A DNA stretch of 64,000 nucleotides, from positions 124,001 through 188,000 of the forward strand of contig JAGOQB010000002.1 of assembly GCA_017991675.1 (NCBI GenBank). Direction: 5' to 3'. The notes under the pieces are model-generated. The model had not been told where the DNA came from. It saw only the letters and a program-made list of their open reading frames with translations, and searched no databases. This document shows positions 28,353-35,650 of the stretch, piece by piece. This stretch comes from Phenylobacterium sp. (GTDB taxonomy: Bacteria; Pseudomonadota; Alphaproteobacteria; Caulobacterales; Caulobacteraceae). Positions within the stretch are counted from its first letter, which is position 1. Every line of letters starts with the position of its first letter. A program made the position numbers and the translations under genes.

Positions 28353-28643
28353 ATGAGCGCAGTCTTCAAGGCCCTCTCCCACCCGGTCCGCCGCCGCATC
28401 GTCGAGATGCTGCGCGAACGCCCGATGGCGTCAGGCGACATCGCCGCCGAGTTCGACATGGCCTGGCCGTCGATCACAGGCCACCTGACGGCGCTGAAGG
28501 ACGCCGGACTCGTGGAGACCGAGCGTGACGGCGCTTCGATTCGCTATCGCCTGAACATCTCCGCGGTCGAGGAAGCCGTGGCCTTCCTGCTTGAACTCAT
28601 GGACCGCCGCCCCCTCCCCGCACAGAAGGCTTCAGAGGCATGA
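28353..28643 (+). CDS. ArsR-family repressor, SdpR-like
   Basis: This 96-residue protein is a winged-helix ArsR-type regulator. It starts with SAVFKALSHPVRRRIVEMLRERPMASGDIAAEFDMAWPSITGHLTALKDAGLV, where the recognition helix WPSITGHLTALKDAG is clear. No metal-binding cysteines are present, so it is not a metal sensor. The next gene overlaps it by four bases and encodes an SdpI-family protein, the pairing known for Bacillus SdpR/SdpI immunity. It probably represses its own promoter through the palindromes before it. Confidence 0.85.
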   Translation: MSAVFKALSHPVRRRIVEMLRERPMASGDIAAEFDMAWPSITGHLTALKDAGLVETERDGASIRYRLNISAVEEAVAFLLELMDRRPLPAQKASEA

Positions 28644-29308
28644 ACCGCACCATCGTCCGCACCGTCGCGGCGACTTCCGCCACCGCCCAACTCGCCCTGG
28701 CCGCCTACATGGCGCAGTTCGGCCCGACGTCGCCGATTCCCATGCATTACGATATGGCGGGCGAGGTCGACCGCTGGGGGACACGGCTCGAAGCCGCCTT
28801 CGTCATCGGCCTGATGGGCGGTCTTTCGATGATCGCCGCCTTCGGGCTGGAGCATTTGTCGCTCGGACGGAAGACACCCATCGCGTCGCTGAAGATCTTG
28901 AACCTGACGAACATCATCGTCGTCGCGGTCGCCAGCGCGGTCAGCGTGTTGATGGCGGCGGTCGCGTTCGGCCTGGCGAGCAACGGCGCGGCGCTTTTCG
29001 GCCACCTGACGATCAGCTTCGCCATGACCGGCATCGGCGCCTATCTCGGCAAGGTGGCGCCGAACCCGCTGCTCGGCGTGCGCACGCCCTGGACGTTCGC
29101 CAGCCGACTGGCCTGGGACAAGTCCAACCGGCTGATGGGGCGGCTGTTCTTCTGGGGCGGACTGGCGGGCATTGTCGCCGCCCCGTTCGCGCCGCAACCG
29201 GCCGGCCTGCAGGCGCTGGCGGCGGGCCTGCTCGCGGCGGCGGGCCTCGCCGTCTTCGAGAGCTGGCGGGTGTGGCGCGACGATCCTGATCGGGCCACGT
29301 GGTCCTGA
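28640..29308 (+). CDS. SdpI-family membrane protein
   Basis: This 222-residue membrane protein has a DUF1648-like N-terminus (PIPMHYDMAGEVDRWGTR) and the SdpI signature GAYLGKVAPNPLLGVRTPWTFASRLAWDKSNRLMGRLFFWGG, with about six membrane segments. In Bacillus subtilis SdpI gives immunity to a killing peptide and sequesters SdpR at the membrane when bound. Here the regulator is encoded immediately upstream with a four-base overlap. No toxin or SdpABC maturation genes are visible nearby, so the inducing ligand is unknown; it may sense envelope stress or foreign peptides. Confidence 0.85.
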   Translation: MNRTIVRTVAATSATAQLALAAYMAQFGPTSPIPMHYDMAGEVDRWGTRLEAAFVIGLMGGLSMIAAFGLEHLSLGRKTPIASLKILNLTNIIVVAVASAVSVLMAAVAFGLASNGAALFGHLTISFAMTGIGAYLGKVAPNPLLGVRTPWTFASRLAWDKSNRLMGRLFFWGGLAGIVAAPFAPQPAGLQALAAGLLAAAGLAVFESWRVWRDDPDRATWS

Positions 29309-29313
29309 AACAA

Positions 29314-29342
29314 AAAGGGCGGGAGCCGAGCCCCCGCCCTTC
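29314..29342. terminator. Bidirectional terminator
   Basis: AAAAAGGGCGGG-AGCCGAGC-CCCCGCCCTT forms a GC-rich stem with an A tract on its left and a T-rich sequence on its right. It follows the SdpI-like gene directly and can also stop minus-strand transcription arriving from the CsgG-like gene. Confidence 0.75.
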
Positions 29343-29423
29343 GATTTCGAACCCCTGATCCTGGCTCGGAATCAAGCCAACCGGGATGAACAGGTCGATT
29401 CTTTGGGTTTAGAGCCCTTCTTG

Positions 29424-29452
29424 CCCACTCACGATGAACCATCGTGAGTGGG
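29424..29452 (-). terminator. 13-bp perfect hairpin after the CsgG-like gene
   Basis: CCCACTCACGATG and CATCGTGAGTGGG are exact complements separated by AAC. The hairpin is six bases downstream of the minus-strand stop codon. It lacks a T tract, so it may stabilise the 3' end or work with the terminator at 29314-29342. Confidence 0.55.
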
Positions 29453-29458
29453 AAGGGT

Positions 29459-30430
29459 CTAGCGCGAGGGTTCGAGCTTGGTGTTCAGCACCCAGCCGAC
29501 ATTGTCGTTTTCGTCGGCGACCTCCCACCAAAGGCCGTTCTTCTGGCCGGTCGGATAGAGGATCGCCCCCGGGTTCAGCGCGCGGACCAGCGCGCCCTTG
29601 GCGTCCGGCGTGCGGCGCATGTTCACCGGCGCGGTGGCGGTGAAGGTCTTGGCCGGCGAGGCCTGGGCCGCGCCCGGCGACGCCGAGACCAGGCCGAGTT
29701 CGTTGACCATCTTCGAATAGGCCTGGATGAAGGCCAGGGTGACGATGCGGCCGGTCTCGGTGTCTTCGTAGCCGCCGCCGACGGCGCCGCCGAAGCCGGT
29801 CGTTCCGAAGCCGCCGCCGCCGGCGCTCCAGCCGATGTCGTTCTTCACCGCGTAGCCGTCGGTCACCGACACCGTTTCGGTGGTGCGGACGTTGGTCAGC
29901 GACAGAACGGTGTTGGCTTCCAGCTTGCGGGTCTTGATGCCGCCGACCAGCGCGCCGGCCGTGCCGCCGATCAGGCCGCCGGCGATGCCGGCCAGGGCCG
30001 AGCCGCCCGCGTTGCCGTCAGCAGCCTGCACCTCGGCCACCAGGACGTAGTCGGCGGCCTTGATCTGGCCTTGGCCGACGTTCGACCCGCGCTGCATGCC
30101 CAGACCCGAGCCGATATCGCGTTCGGCCTGGGCGGCGTTGAGGCCCGCGCCACGGTCCACCAGGTTGAAGCAGCCCGAGCGCTGGACGATCGAACGCAGC
30201 AGCTTGGCCGGCGGCGCTAGATTGTACTGGTTCCAACCGCGCGGATCGTCGCCGTTGGTGATCGAAAGCGTGCCGAGCTTGCGGGTGCAGCGCGGCACCT
30301 CGGCCGACGCAGCTTCCTGCATCTTCTGGGCGTTCGACGCCTTGGCCGGACGGCCCTGAGCGAACGCACCCACCGGCGCCGCAGTCAGCACCGCTGCGCC
30401 GACCATGGCCAGCTTTGCAAAACGCGACAT
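29459..30430 (-). CDS. Secreted CsgG-like protein with C-terminal SH3 domain
   Basis: This 323-residue protein has a cleavable signal peptide (MSRFAKLAMVGAAVLTAAPVGAFA). The middle part resembles CsgG/HfaB-type domains: LLRSIVQRSGCFNLVDRG, ADYVLVAEVQ, a Gly-rich stretch at about 137-160, and GRIVTLAFIQAYSKMVNELG. The last 60 residues form a bacterial SH3-like domain (VNMRRTPDAKGALVRALNPGAILYP, GLWWEVADENDNVGWVL). CsgG itself is an outer-membrane lipoprotein; this protein has no lipobox, so it is probably periplasmic. The function is unknown. The start follows GGGGG five bases upstream. Confidence 0.75.
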   Translation of the reverse strand: MSRFAKLAMVGAAVLTAAPVGAFAQGRPAKASNAQKMQEAASAEVPRCTRKLGTLSITNGDDPRGWNQYNLAPPAKLLRSIVQRSGCFNLVDRGAGLNAAQAERDIGSGLGMQRGSNVGQGQIKAADYVLVAEVQAADGNAGGSALAGIAGGLIGGTAGALVGGIKTRKLEANTVLSLTNVRTTETVSVTDGYAVKNDIGWSAGGGGFGTTGFGGAVGGGYEDTETGRIVTLAFIQAYSKMVNELGLVSASPGAAQASPAKTFTATAPVNMRRTPDAKGALVRALNPGAILYPTGQKNGLWWEVADENDNVGWVLNTKLEPSR

Positions 30431-30560
30431 GAATACCCCCGTGCAATGACAATTGGTCGCAGGTAGCTAGACTATCATTGCGACAAGGTCACGTGCGTTC
30501 GCGGGGCTTGAGCCATGCGGGCGGCGCCACTAGCGTCCGCACCCCTAGCTGGAGCAGTCG

Positions 30561-31340
30561 ATGCGCATCGCGACCTGGAACGTAAATTCTGTCAACGCAC
30601 GCCTGGAAACGGTGCTGCGCTGGTTCGAGGAGGCCGCCCCGGACGTCGCCTGCCTGCAGGAAATCAAGTGCGTCGACGAGAAGTTCCCGGCCGAGGCCTT
30701 CGAGCGCCTGGGCTACAACGTCGCCGTCCATGGCCAGAAGACCTACAACGGCGTCGCGATCCTTTCGAAGGCGCCGCTGGAAGACGTCCGCAAGGGCCTG
30801 CCAGGCGACGACGCCGACGAGCAGGCGCGCTATCTTGAGGCGGTGATCAGCGGCCCCCGCCCCGTCCGCGTCGCCTCGATCTACCTGCCTAACGGCAATC
30901 CGATCAGCACCGAGAAATTCGACTACAAGCTGAACTGGATGGCGCGGCTCAACGCCCACGCCCGCGAGCTGCTGAGCTACGAGGAGCCGCTGGCCCTGGT
31001 CGGCGACTACAACGTCATCCCTGAGGCGCGCGACGCGGCCCATCCCGAGAACTGGCTGGGCGACGCCCTCTTCCAGCCGCAGAGCCGCGAAGCGTTTCGC
31101 GCCCTGCAGTGGCTGGGGCTGACCGAGGCTTTCATGACCGCCGACGGCGCGCCCGGCGCCTATACCTTCTGGGACTATCAGGCCGGCGCCTGGCAGCGGA
31201 ACAACGGCATCCGCATCGACCATGCCCTGCTCTCGCCCCAGGCGGCCGACCTGCTGCGCGGCTGCGTCATCCACAAGGACGTGCGCGGTTGGGACAAGCC
31301 GTCCGACCACGTGCCCCTGGTCGTCGAATTGGAAGTCTAG
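30561..31340 (+). CDS. xthA: Exodeoxyribonuclease III
   Basis: This 259-residue enzyme is an AP endonuclease and 3'-exonuclease of base excision repair. Visible active-site segments are ATWNVNSVNARL, ACLQEIKCVDEKFP with the metal-binding Glu, LVGDYNVIPEARDAAHPENW, and the C-terminal RIDHALLSPQ and PSDHVPLVVEL with catalytic Asp and His. A GGAG site lies six bases before the ATG. The divergent gap to the CsgG-like gene contains GCAATGA and TCATTGC as a 7-bp inverted repeat (30443-30449 and 30475-30481). Confidence 0.95.
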   Translation: MRIATWNVNSVNARLETVLRWFEEAAPDVACLQEIKCVDEKFPAEAFERLGYNVAVHGQKTYNGVAILSKAPLEDVRKGLPGDDADEQARYLEAVISGPRPVRVASIYLPNGNPISTEKFDYKLNWMARLNAHARELLSYEEPLALVGDYNVIPEARDAAHPENWLGDALFQPQSREAFRALQWLGLTEAFMTADGAPGAYTFWDYQAGAWQRNNGIRIDHALLSPQAADLLRGCVIHKDVRGWDKPSDHVPLVVELEV

Positions 31341-31411
31341 TTCGTCGCAAAGCGTTTGCCGCAATTCCGGCCCGATCCTAGCTGCACCATGAACTCATTG
31401 GAGGTGTTCAC

Positions 31412-31789
31412 ATGCGCGTTCTCTTGATTGCGGCGCTCGCCCTTGGCGCAGGCGCCGCACCGGCCCTGGCCCAGGACAGCGCCGCCAACGCCTCGGCCGC
31501 CGGCGGCGCCTCGTCTGAGGCCGCCGGTCACCTCGCCGCAGCGGGCGTGCAGGCCGTGGTGGGCGTCGCCGCCGTACCCGTCAGCGTCGCGGCGGCTGGT
31601 TCGGGCGCCGCAGGGTCCGCGGCCGTGAGCGTCGGCGCAGGGTCGGCCGCAGTTGGCGGCGGCCTGTCCGAAGCGGCCGGCGCCTCGGCCGACTTCGCCT
31701 CCGGCCCGCTGAAGGTCGACGACAAGGTGGTCGTCTCGCCCGACGCCATGCCCGCCGTGCCCTACAACGCCCAGAAGCCGACCCCCTGA
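31412..31789 (+). CDS. Small secreted Ala/Gly/Val-rich protein
   Basis: This 125-residue protein has a signal peptide (MRVLLIAALALGAGAAPALAQ) and a mature part of low complexity, dominated by Ala, Gly, Ser and Val (about residues 25-95). It ends with a better-defined tail containing GPLKVDDKVVVSPDAMPAVPYN. A GGAGG ribosome site precedes the ATG. The stop and the next start overlap by one base (TGATG), so it is co-translated with the DUF2145 gene. I do not recognise a family with a known function. The small-residue repeats could form a membrane-active or glycine-zipper-like helix, but that is speculative. Confidence 0.7.
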   Translation: MRVLLIAALALGAGAAPALAQDSAANASAAGGASSEAAGHLAAAGVQAVVGVAAVPVSVAAAGSGAAGSAAVSVGAGSAAVGGGLSEAAGASADFASGPLKVDDKVVVSPDAMPAVPYNAQKPTP

Positions 31790-32592
31790 TGAAAATCCTT
31801 CAAGCCGCGCTGGTCGCGGCGGCGCTGAGCGCCGCCGCCGTACCGGCGAGCGCGCAGGACAGCTCCGTCCGCGCGATTTCCCAGCATCTAAGCGCCGAAC
31901 AGGCCGCCGCGTTCTCCAAGCAGGTCGAGCGCGACCTCGCCGCCAAGGGCGCTCGGGTGGCGATGGTGTTCCGCGCCGGACGGATGCGCGACCAGCTGCC
32001 GGAGGGCATCGCCTATACCCACGGCGCGTTCTGGGTCTATCGCGACATCAAGACCGCCGACGGCGGGACGGTGAAGGGGTACGCGGTCTACAACCTCTAT
32101 GCCGGCAACGGGACCGACTGGTCGAAGATCGAGAGCCGGCTGGTCCAGGACTTCCCGCTGGACTTCACCCGCGGCTCGACCGTCGACGACATGGCGGTGA
32201 TCATCCCCAGCCCGGAAATGCAGCGCCGCATCCTGGCCGTGATCGACAGCCCGACCTACCAGGCGGTCCACAATCCGGCCTACTCGCTGGTCGCCAACCC
32301 GTGGTCCCGCAAGTACCAGAATTGCAACAATTTCATGCTGAACGTGATCGGCGCGGCGATCTGGCAGACCGACGACCCGCTGCAGATCACCGCCAACCTG
32401 AAGGCCCACTACCAGCCGACCGTCGTGAAGACCAACGCCGTGGTGCGGCTGTTCGGGCCGATCGCCGACCAACGGCTGCGCACCGACGACCAGGACGGCA
32501 CGGTTCGCACCGCGACCTACGAGTCGATGGCCGAGTTCATGCGCGAGAACAACCTGTTGCAGGAAGCCTACGTCTTCAACTTCCAGCGCTGA
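31789..32592 (+). CDS. DUF2145 family secreted protein
   Basis: This 267-residue exported protein (signal MKILQAALVAAALSAAAVPASAQ) resembles DUF2145. A histidine in AYTHGAFWVYRD (H78) and a cysteine in KYQNCNNFMLNVI (C179) could form a Cys-His catalytic pair of a papain or NlpC/P60-like fold, with the order seen in permuted members. The YNLYAGNGTDWSKIESRLVQDFPLDF segment is family-typical. It is translationally coupled to the small Ala-rich secreted protein before it. Enzymatic activity and substrate are unknown; a peptidoglycan or lipid substrate is only a guess. Confidence 0.72.
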   Translation: MKILQAALVAAALSAAAVPASAQDSSVRAISQHLSAEQAAAFSKQVERDLAAKGARVAMVFRAGRMRDQLPEGIAYTHGAFWVYRDIKTADGGTVKGYAVYNLYAGNGTDWSKIESRLVQDFPLDFTRGSTVDDMAVIIPSPEMQRRILAVIDSPTYQAVHNPAYSLVANPWSRKYQNCNNFMLNVIGAAIWQTDDPLQITANLKAHYQPTVVKTNAVVRLFGPIADQRLRTDDQDGTVRTATYESMAEFMRENNLLQEAYVFNFQR

Positions 32593-32653
32593 GCTTCACC
32601 TCCCGGTTGATCGGGTCTAGCCTCATCGCGAGAAGCTGCTGGGAGATCGGGCC

Positions 32654-33256
32654 ATGGGCGCGGTCGAACTGGTCGGAGTGGCCGCGAGCCTGAGCTTTCT
32701 GGCGGGCTGGCGGCTCTATGCCTGCATCGCCGCGGTCGGTCTGGCGATGCGTTTCGGGCTCATCGACCTGCCGCAGAAGGTCCAGGCGCTGGACGCGCTC
32801 GCCAATCCCTGGGTGATCGGCGTCGCCGCCCTGGGCGCCGTCGCCGAACTGATCGCCGACAAGGTGATGTGGTTCGACACCCTCTGGGACGGCGCCCACA
32901 CCCTGGTCCGCCCGCTGGGCGGAGCGTTGCTGGCCCTGGCCATCGTCGACGCCTCCGATCCGGCCTGGCAGGTGGTGGTGTTCATGCTGGGCGGCGGCGC
33001 GGCGTTGCTCAGCCACAGCGCCAAGGCCAGCGCTCGCGCGGCGGTGAACACCAGCCCCGAACCGGTCAGCAACATCGCCGTCAGCGGCTTTGAGGACGTG
33101 ATGACCGCCGGCGGCCTGTGGCTGGTGCTCAGCCAGCCGCACATCGCCATCGCGGTGGCGGCCGGCCTGCTGCTCTGCGCGCTCGGCGTGATCTATGTCA
33201 GCTGGCGGGTCCTGCGGAGCCTGAAGCGCTGGTGGTCCAGCGACCCTAGCCCCTAA
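32654..33256 (+). CDS. DUF4126 family membrane protein
   Basis: This 200-residue protein has about five membrane segments and resembles DUF4126: SLSFLAGWRLYACIAAVGLAMRFGLIDLP at the N-terminus, a conserved polar stretch ADKVMWFDTLWDGAHTLVRPLGGALLA, and SHSAKASARAAVNTSPEPVSNIAVSGFEDV near the middle. The family has no known function. The gene end overlaps the end of the convergent YidB-like gene by 11 bases, so no terminator fits between them. Confidence 0.78.
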   Translation: MGAVELVGVAASLSFLAGWRLYACIAAVGLAMRFGLIDLPQKVQALDALANPWVIGVAALGAVAELIADKVMWFDTLWDGAHTLVRPLGGALLALAIVDASDPAWQVVVFMLGGGAALLSHSAKASARAAVNTSPEPVSNIAVSGFEDVMTAGGLWLVLSQPHIAIAVAAGLLLCALGVIYVSWRVLRSLKRWWSSDPSP

Positions 33257-33629
33257 GCTTGCCGAGGATGTCGGCGAGGCCGCCCAGCCCGCCGCCGCCG
33301 GCGACCTGTCCGTTCGGGGTCAGCTGGTCGATCACCTGCGGCAGCACCTGGGCCAGCGTACCGGCCGCCGCCTGCGGATCGACGCCCAGCTTGGCCGCGA
33401 AGTCGGCGAGCATGCCCGAGGACAGCACCGCCTGGATCTGTTCGGCCGAAATCGGCAGATTGCCGCCGGTCGAGACCCACGACTTGGCGATTTCGCCCAG
33501 ACCGCCCTGTTCGAAGGCGCCGATCAGGCCGCCCAACCCGCCCTGTTGTTGGCCGAGAAGATCGGTGATGGCGCCGATCGGCGATCCGTCGCCGCCCGCC
33601 CCGCCCAGAATGCTGTCCAGCAAACCCAT
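33246..33629 (-). CDS. YidB (DUF937) family protein
   Basis: This 127-residue protein is Gly- and Gln-rich at the N-terminus (MGLLDSILGGAGGDGSPIGAITDLLGQQQGG) and contains the YidB core LGEIAKSWVSTGGNLPISAEQIQAVLSSGMLADFAAKLGVDPQAAAGTLAQVLPQVIDQLTPNG. No signal peptide or membrane segment is visible. The family is widespread with unknown function. It overlaps the convergent DUF4126 gene at its end. Confidence 0.85.
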   Translation of the reverse strand: MGLLDSILGGAGGDGSPIGAITDLLGQQQGGLGGLIGAFEQGGLGEIAKSWVSTGGNLPISAEQIQAVLSSGMLADFAAKLGVDPQAAAGTLAQVLPQVIDQLTPNGQVAGGGGLGGLADILGKLRG

Positions 33630-33755
33630 GTCGCGCTCCTGTCATCGGCGATCAATCAGATCGTCGCGGCATATGAGACACCACCTGCGTGACACTTCAA
33701 TCATTGGCTGGCGGCTGGTCTTCTCGGCCTTTGCGAACGGCGCTAGCGTCCGGGC

Positions 33756-34385
33756 ATGAACGAATGGCCCAGGCTCTTCCTGCTGTTGGCGCTGGCCGGC
33801 GTGGTCGTGACGCTGCTTGGCAGCGCGGCGGCCTGGCTGATGGACGAGGAGCGGCGCATCCGGCGCGCGCTGAAGCGGGTGCTGAAGGGGCCGGCCGAAG
33901 CCGTGATCATCGCCCGCGGACGCGGCCGCGGCGCAGGCTTCAACACCTCGACCGGGTTGATGGGCGTGGCCTGGGACGCCGGGGCCTGGCTGCTGATCTA
34001 CCGCCTGGACGAGCTGATGGGGGCCGAGGTGATCGTCGATGGCCAAGTGGTGGCGCGCGCCTATCGCGGCGAACCCCGCCGCGCCCTCGACCAGACCCTG
34101 GAGCACGCCGCGCGGGTGACGCTGCGGCTGATCTTCGACGACCCGCATCATCCCGACTTCGACCTGGATCTATGGCTGGCCGGCGACGAAACGCGCCGGC
34201 GGGCGACCTCGCCCGGCGACGCCATGCAGGAGGCCAACCGCTGGCTGGCGCGCGCCGAGGCTATCCTGCGTCGTCCGATCGCCCCGCGCGTGGCCGCCGC
34301 GATGCCGGGCCCTGCCCCCGACACCGCCGAAGGTGACGAAGACGAGCCGCCGTTCCAGCTGGACAGCGACGAGCGGCTGCTGTGA
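33756..34385 (+). CDS. Membrane-anchored protein of unknown function
   Basis: This 209-residue protein has one N-terminal membrane helix (RLFLLLALAGVVVTLLGSAAAWLM) and a cytosolic domain. The domain contains AEAVIIARGRGRGAGFNTSTGLMGVAWDAGAWLLIYRLDELMGAEVIVDG and DPHHPDFDLDLWLAG; the tail is acidic. I do not recognise a characterised family. Codon use is as GC-rich as in neighbours, so the gene looks real. A GCTAGCGT element ends ten bases before the ATG with no clear ribosome site, suggesting a leaderless transcript. Confidence 0.68.
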   Translation: MNEWPRLFLLLALAGVVVTLLGSAAAWLMDEERRIRRALKRVLKGPAEAVIIARGRGRGAGFNTSTGLMGVAWDAGAWLLIYRLDELMGAEVIVDGQVVARAYRGEPRRALDQTLEHAARVTLRLIFDDPHHPDFDLDLWLAGDETRRRATSPGDAMQEANRWLARAEAILRRPIAPRVAAAMPGPAPDTAEGDEDEPPFQLDSDERLL

Positions 34386-34389
34386 GGCC

Positions 34390-35073
34390 CTAGCCCAGGG
34401 CGAAGTCGACGCCGGCCTGGGCGTGCACCAGGGCCGTATCGATCACCGGCCGGTCCAGGTCGTCCGGCGACAACAGCAGGCCGATCTCGGTGCAGCCGAA
34501 GATCACGCAGTCGGCGCCCGCCGCCCCGGCGATCATCGCCAGCACCTCGGCCTTCGAAGCGGGCGAGATCACGCCCTGGCAAAGTTCGTCATAGATGATC
34601 GTGTGCAGCCGCTCGCGATCGGTCTCATTGGGGATGCTCGCCTCGACGCCCTGGGCCTTCAGCCGCTCGCGATAGAACGGCATTTCCATGGTGAAGCGGG
34701 TGGCCAGCAGCAGCGGCCGCGCGCAGCCGGCGGCCTTGACCGCATCGGCGGTGGCGTCGGCGATGTGGATCAGCGGCACGCTTACCGCCGCCTGCACCTG
34801 GTCGGCGACGAGATGCATGGTGTTAGCCCCGATCATGATCGCCTCGGCGCCGGCCAGTTCCAGCTTGGCGGCGGCCTGGGCCAAGACTTCGCCTGCGGCT
34901 TGCCAGTCGCCGTCGGCCTGCATCCGGGCGATCGGCGCGAAGTCCACCGACCACATCAGGAGCTGGATGGAGTGCAGGCCGCCCAGCCGCTCGCGCACCA
35001 GCCGGTTCATGGCCTGATAGTAGAGCGTCGTGCTCTCGGCGCTCATCCCGCCCAGCAGTCCGACCGTACGCAT
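34390..35073 (-). CDS. Aspartate/glutamate racemase family protein (YgeA-like)
   Basis: This 227-residue protein has the racemase fold signatures: MRTVGLLGGMSAESTTLYYQAMN, a first active-site loop IGANTMH and a second loop IFGCTEIGLL with C194. In characterised YgeA-type racemases the first loop carries Thr or Cys at this point; here it is Ala83. One acid/base residue may therefore be missing or replaced, which could change the enzyme to a one-base or different reaction. No signal peptide is seen. The family call is firm, the racemase activity less so. Confidence 0.82.
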   Translation of the reverse strand: MRTVGLLGGMSAESTTLYYQAMNRLVRERLGGLHSIQLLMWSVDFAPIARMQADGDWQAAGEVLAQAAAKLELAGAEAIMIGANTMHLVADQVQAAVSVPLIHIADATADAVKAAGCARPLLLATRFTMEMPFYRERLKAQGVEASIPNETDRERLHTIIYDELCQGVISPASKAEVLAMIAGAAGADCVIFGCTEIGLLLSPDDLDRPVIDTALVHAQAGVDFALG

Positions 35074-35130
35074 TGCCCTCCCGACTCGATTGACTTGCCC
35101 TGTCCCGCCGCGGCGAACCGGGGCGAGCGC

Positions 35131-35610
35131 CTAAAGCGCCGCCTTGATCGCGCCGACGACCTCGTCGTCCAGCGGCTCGGTGCGGGGGCCGAAGGCGCGG
35201 ATCAGCTTGCCGTCCTTGCCGACCAGGATCTTGTGGAAGTTCCACACCGGCTCGGCGGGCTCGCCCAGGACTTCCTTGGCCCATTTGTAGAACGGGTGGG
35301 CGGTGTCGCCCTTGACGTCGGTCTTGCCGGTCAGCGGGAAGTCGACGTTGAAGCGGGTCTCGCAGAATTCCTTGATCTCGGTCTCGGTGCCGGGCTCCTG
35401 GCCCGCGAACTGGTTGCAGGGCACGCCCAGCACCACCAGGCCCTGGTCGCGATAGTCGCTGTAGAGTTTCTCGAGGCCCTCGTACTGCGGGGTCAGCCCG
35501 CATTGAGACGCCGTGTTCACCACCAGCACGACCTTGTCCCGATAAGTCTCCATCGGCAGGTGGCCGCCTTCGATGGTGTGGAACTCGAAGTCGTAGGCGA
35601 ACTTGGTCAT
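35131..35610 (-). CDS. Glutathione peroxidase family protein
   Basis: This 159-residue protein reduces hydroperoxides with thiols. It has the peroxidatic cysteine C37 in NTASQCGLTPQY (Cys, not selenocysteine), the conserved Gln in VPCNQFAGQEPG with a possible resolving cysteine, and the Trp-Asn pair in VWNFHKIL. The length fits the short, monomeric thioredoxin-dependent type. It lies alone between the racemase and an oxidoreductase gene on the same strand, with gaps of 40-60 bases. Confidence 0.92.
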   Translation of the reverse strand: MTKFAYDFEFHTIEGGHLPMETYRDKVVLVVNTASQCGLTPQYEGLEKLYSDYRDQGLVVLGVPCNQFAGQEPGTETEIKEFCETRFNVDFPLTGKTDVKGDTAHPFYKWAKEVLGEPAEPVWNFHKILVGKDGKLIRAFGPRTEPLDDEVVGAIKAAL

Positions 35611-35650
35611 GGCCGTGCTCCACCGATGGGGTTGAGCAAGCCTAACGCCG

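Noticed and set aside
35131-35610. Selenocysteine in the glutathione peroxidase
   Set aside because: The peroxidatic codon encodes Cys37 and the frame has no internal TGA.
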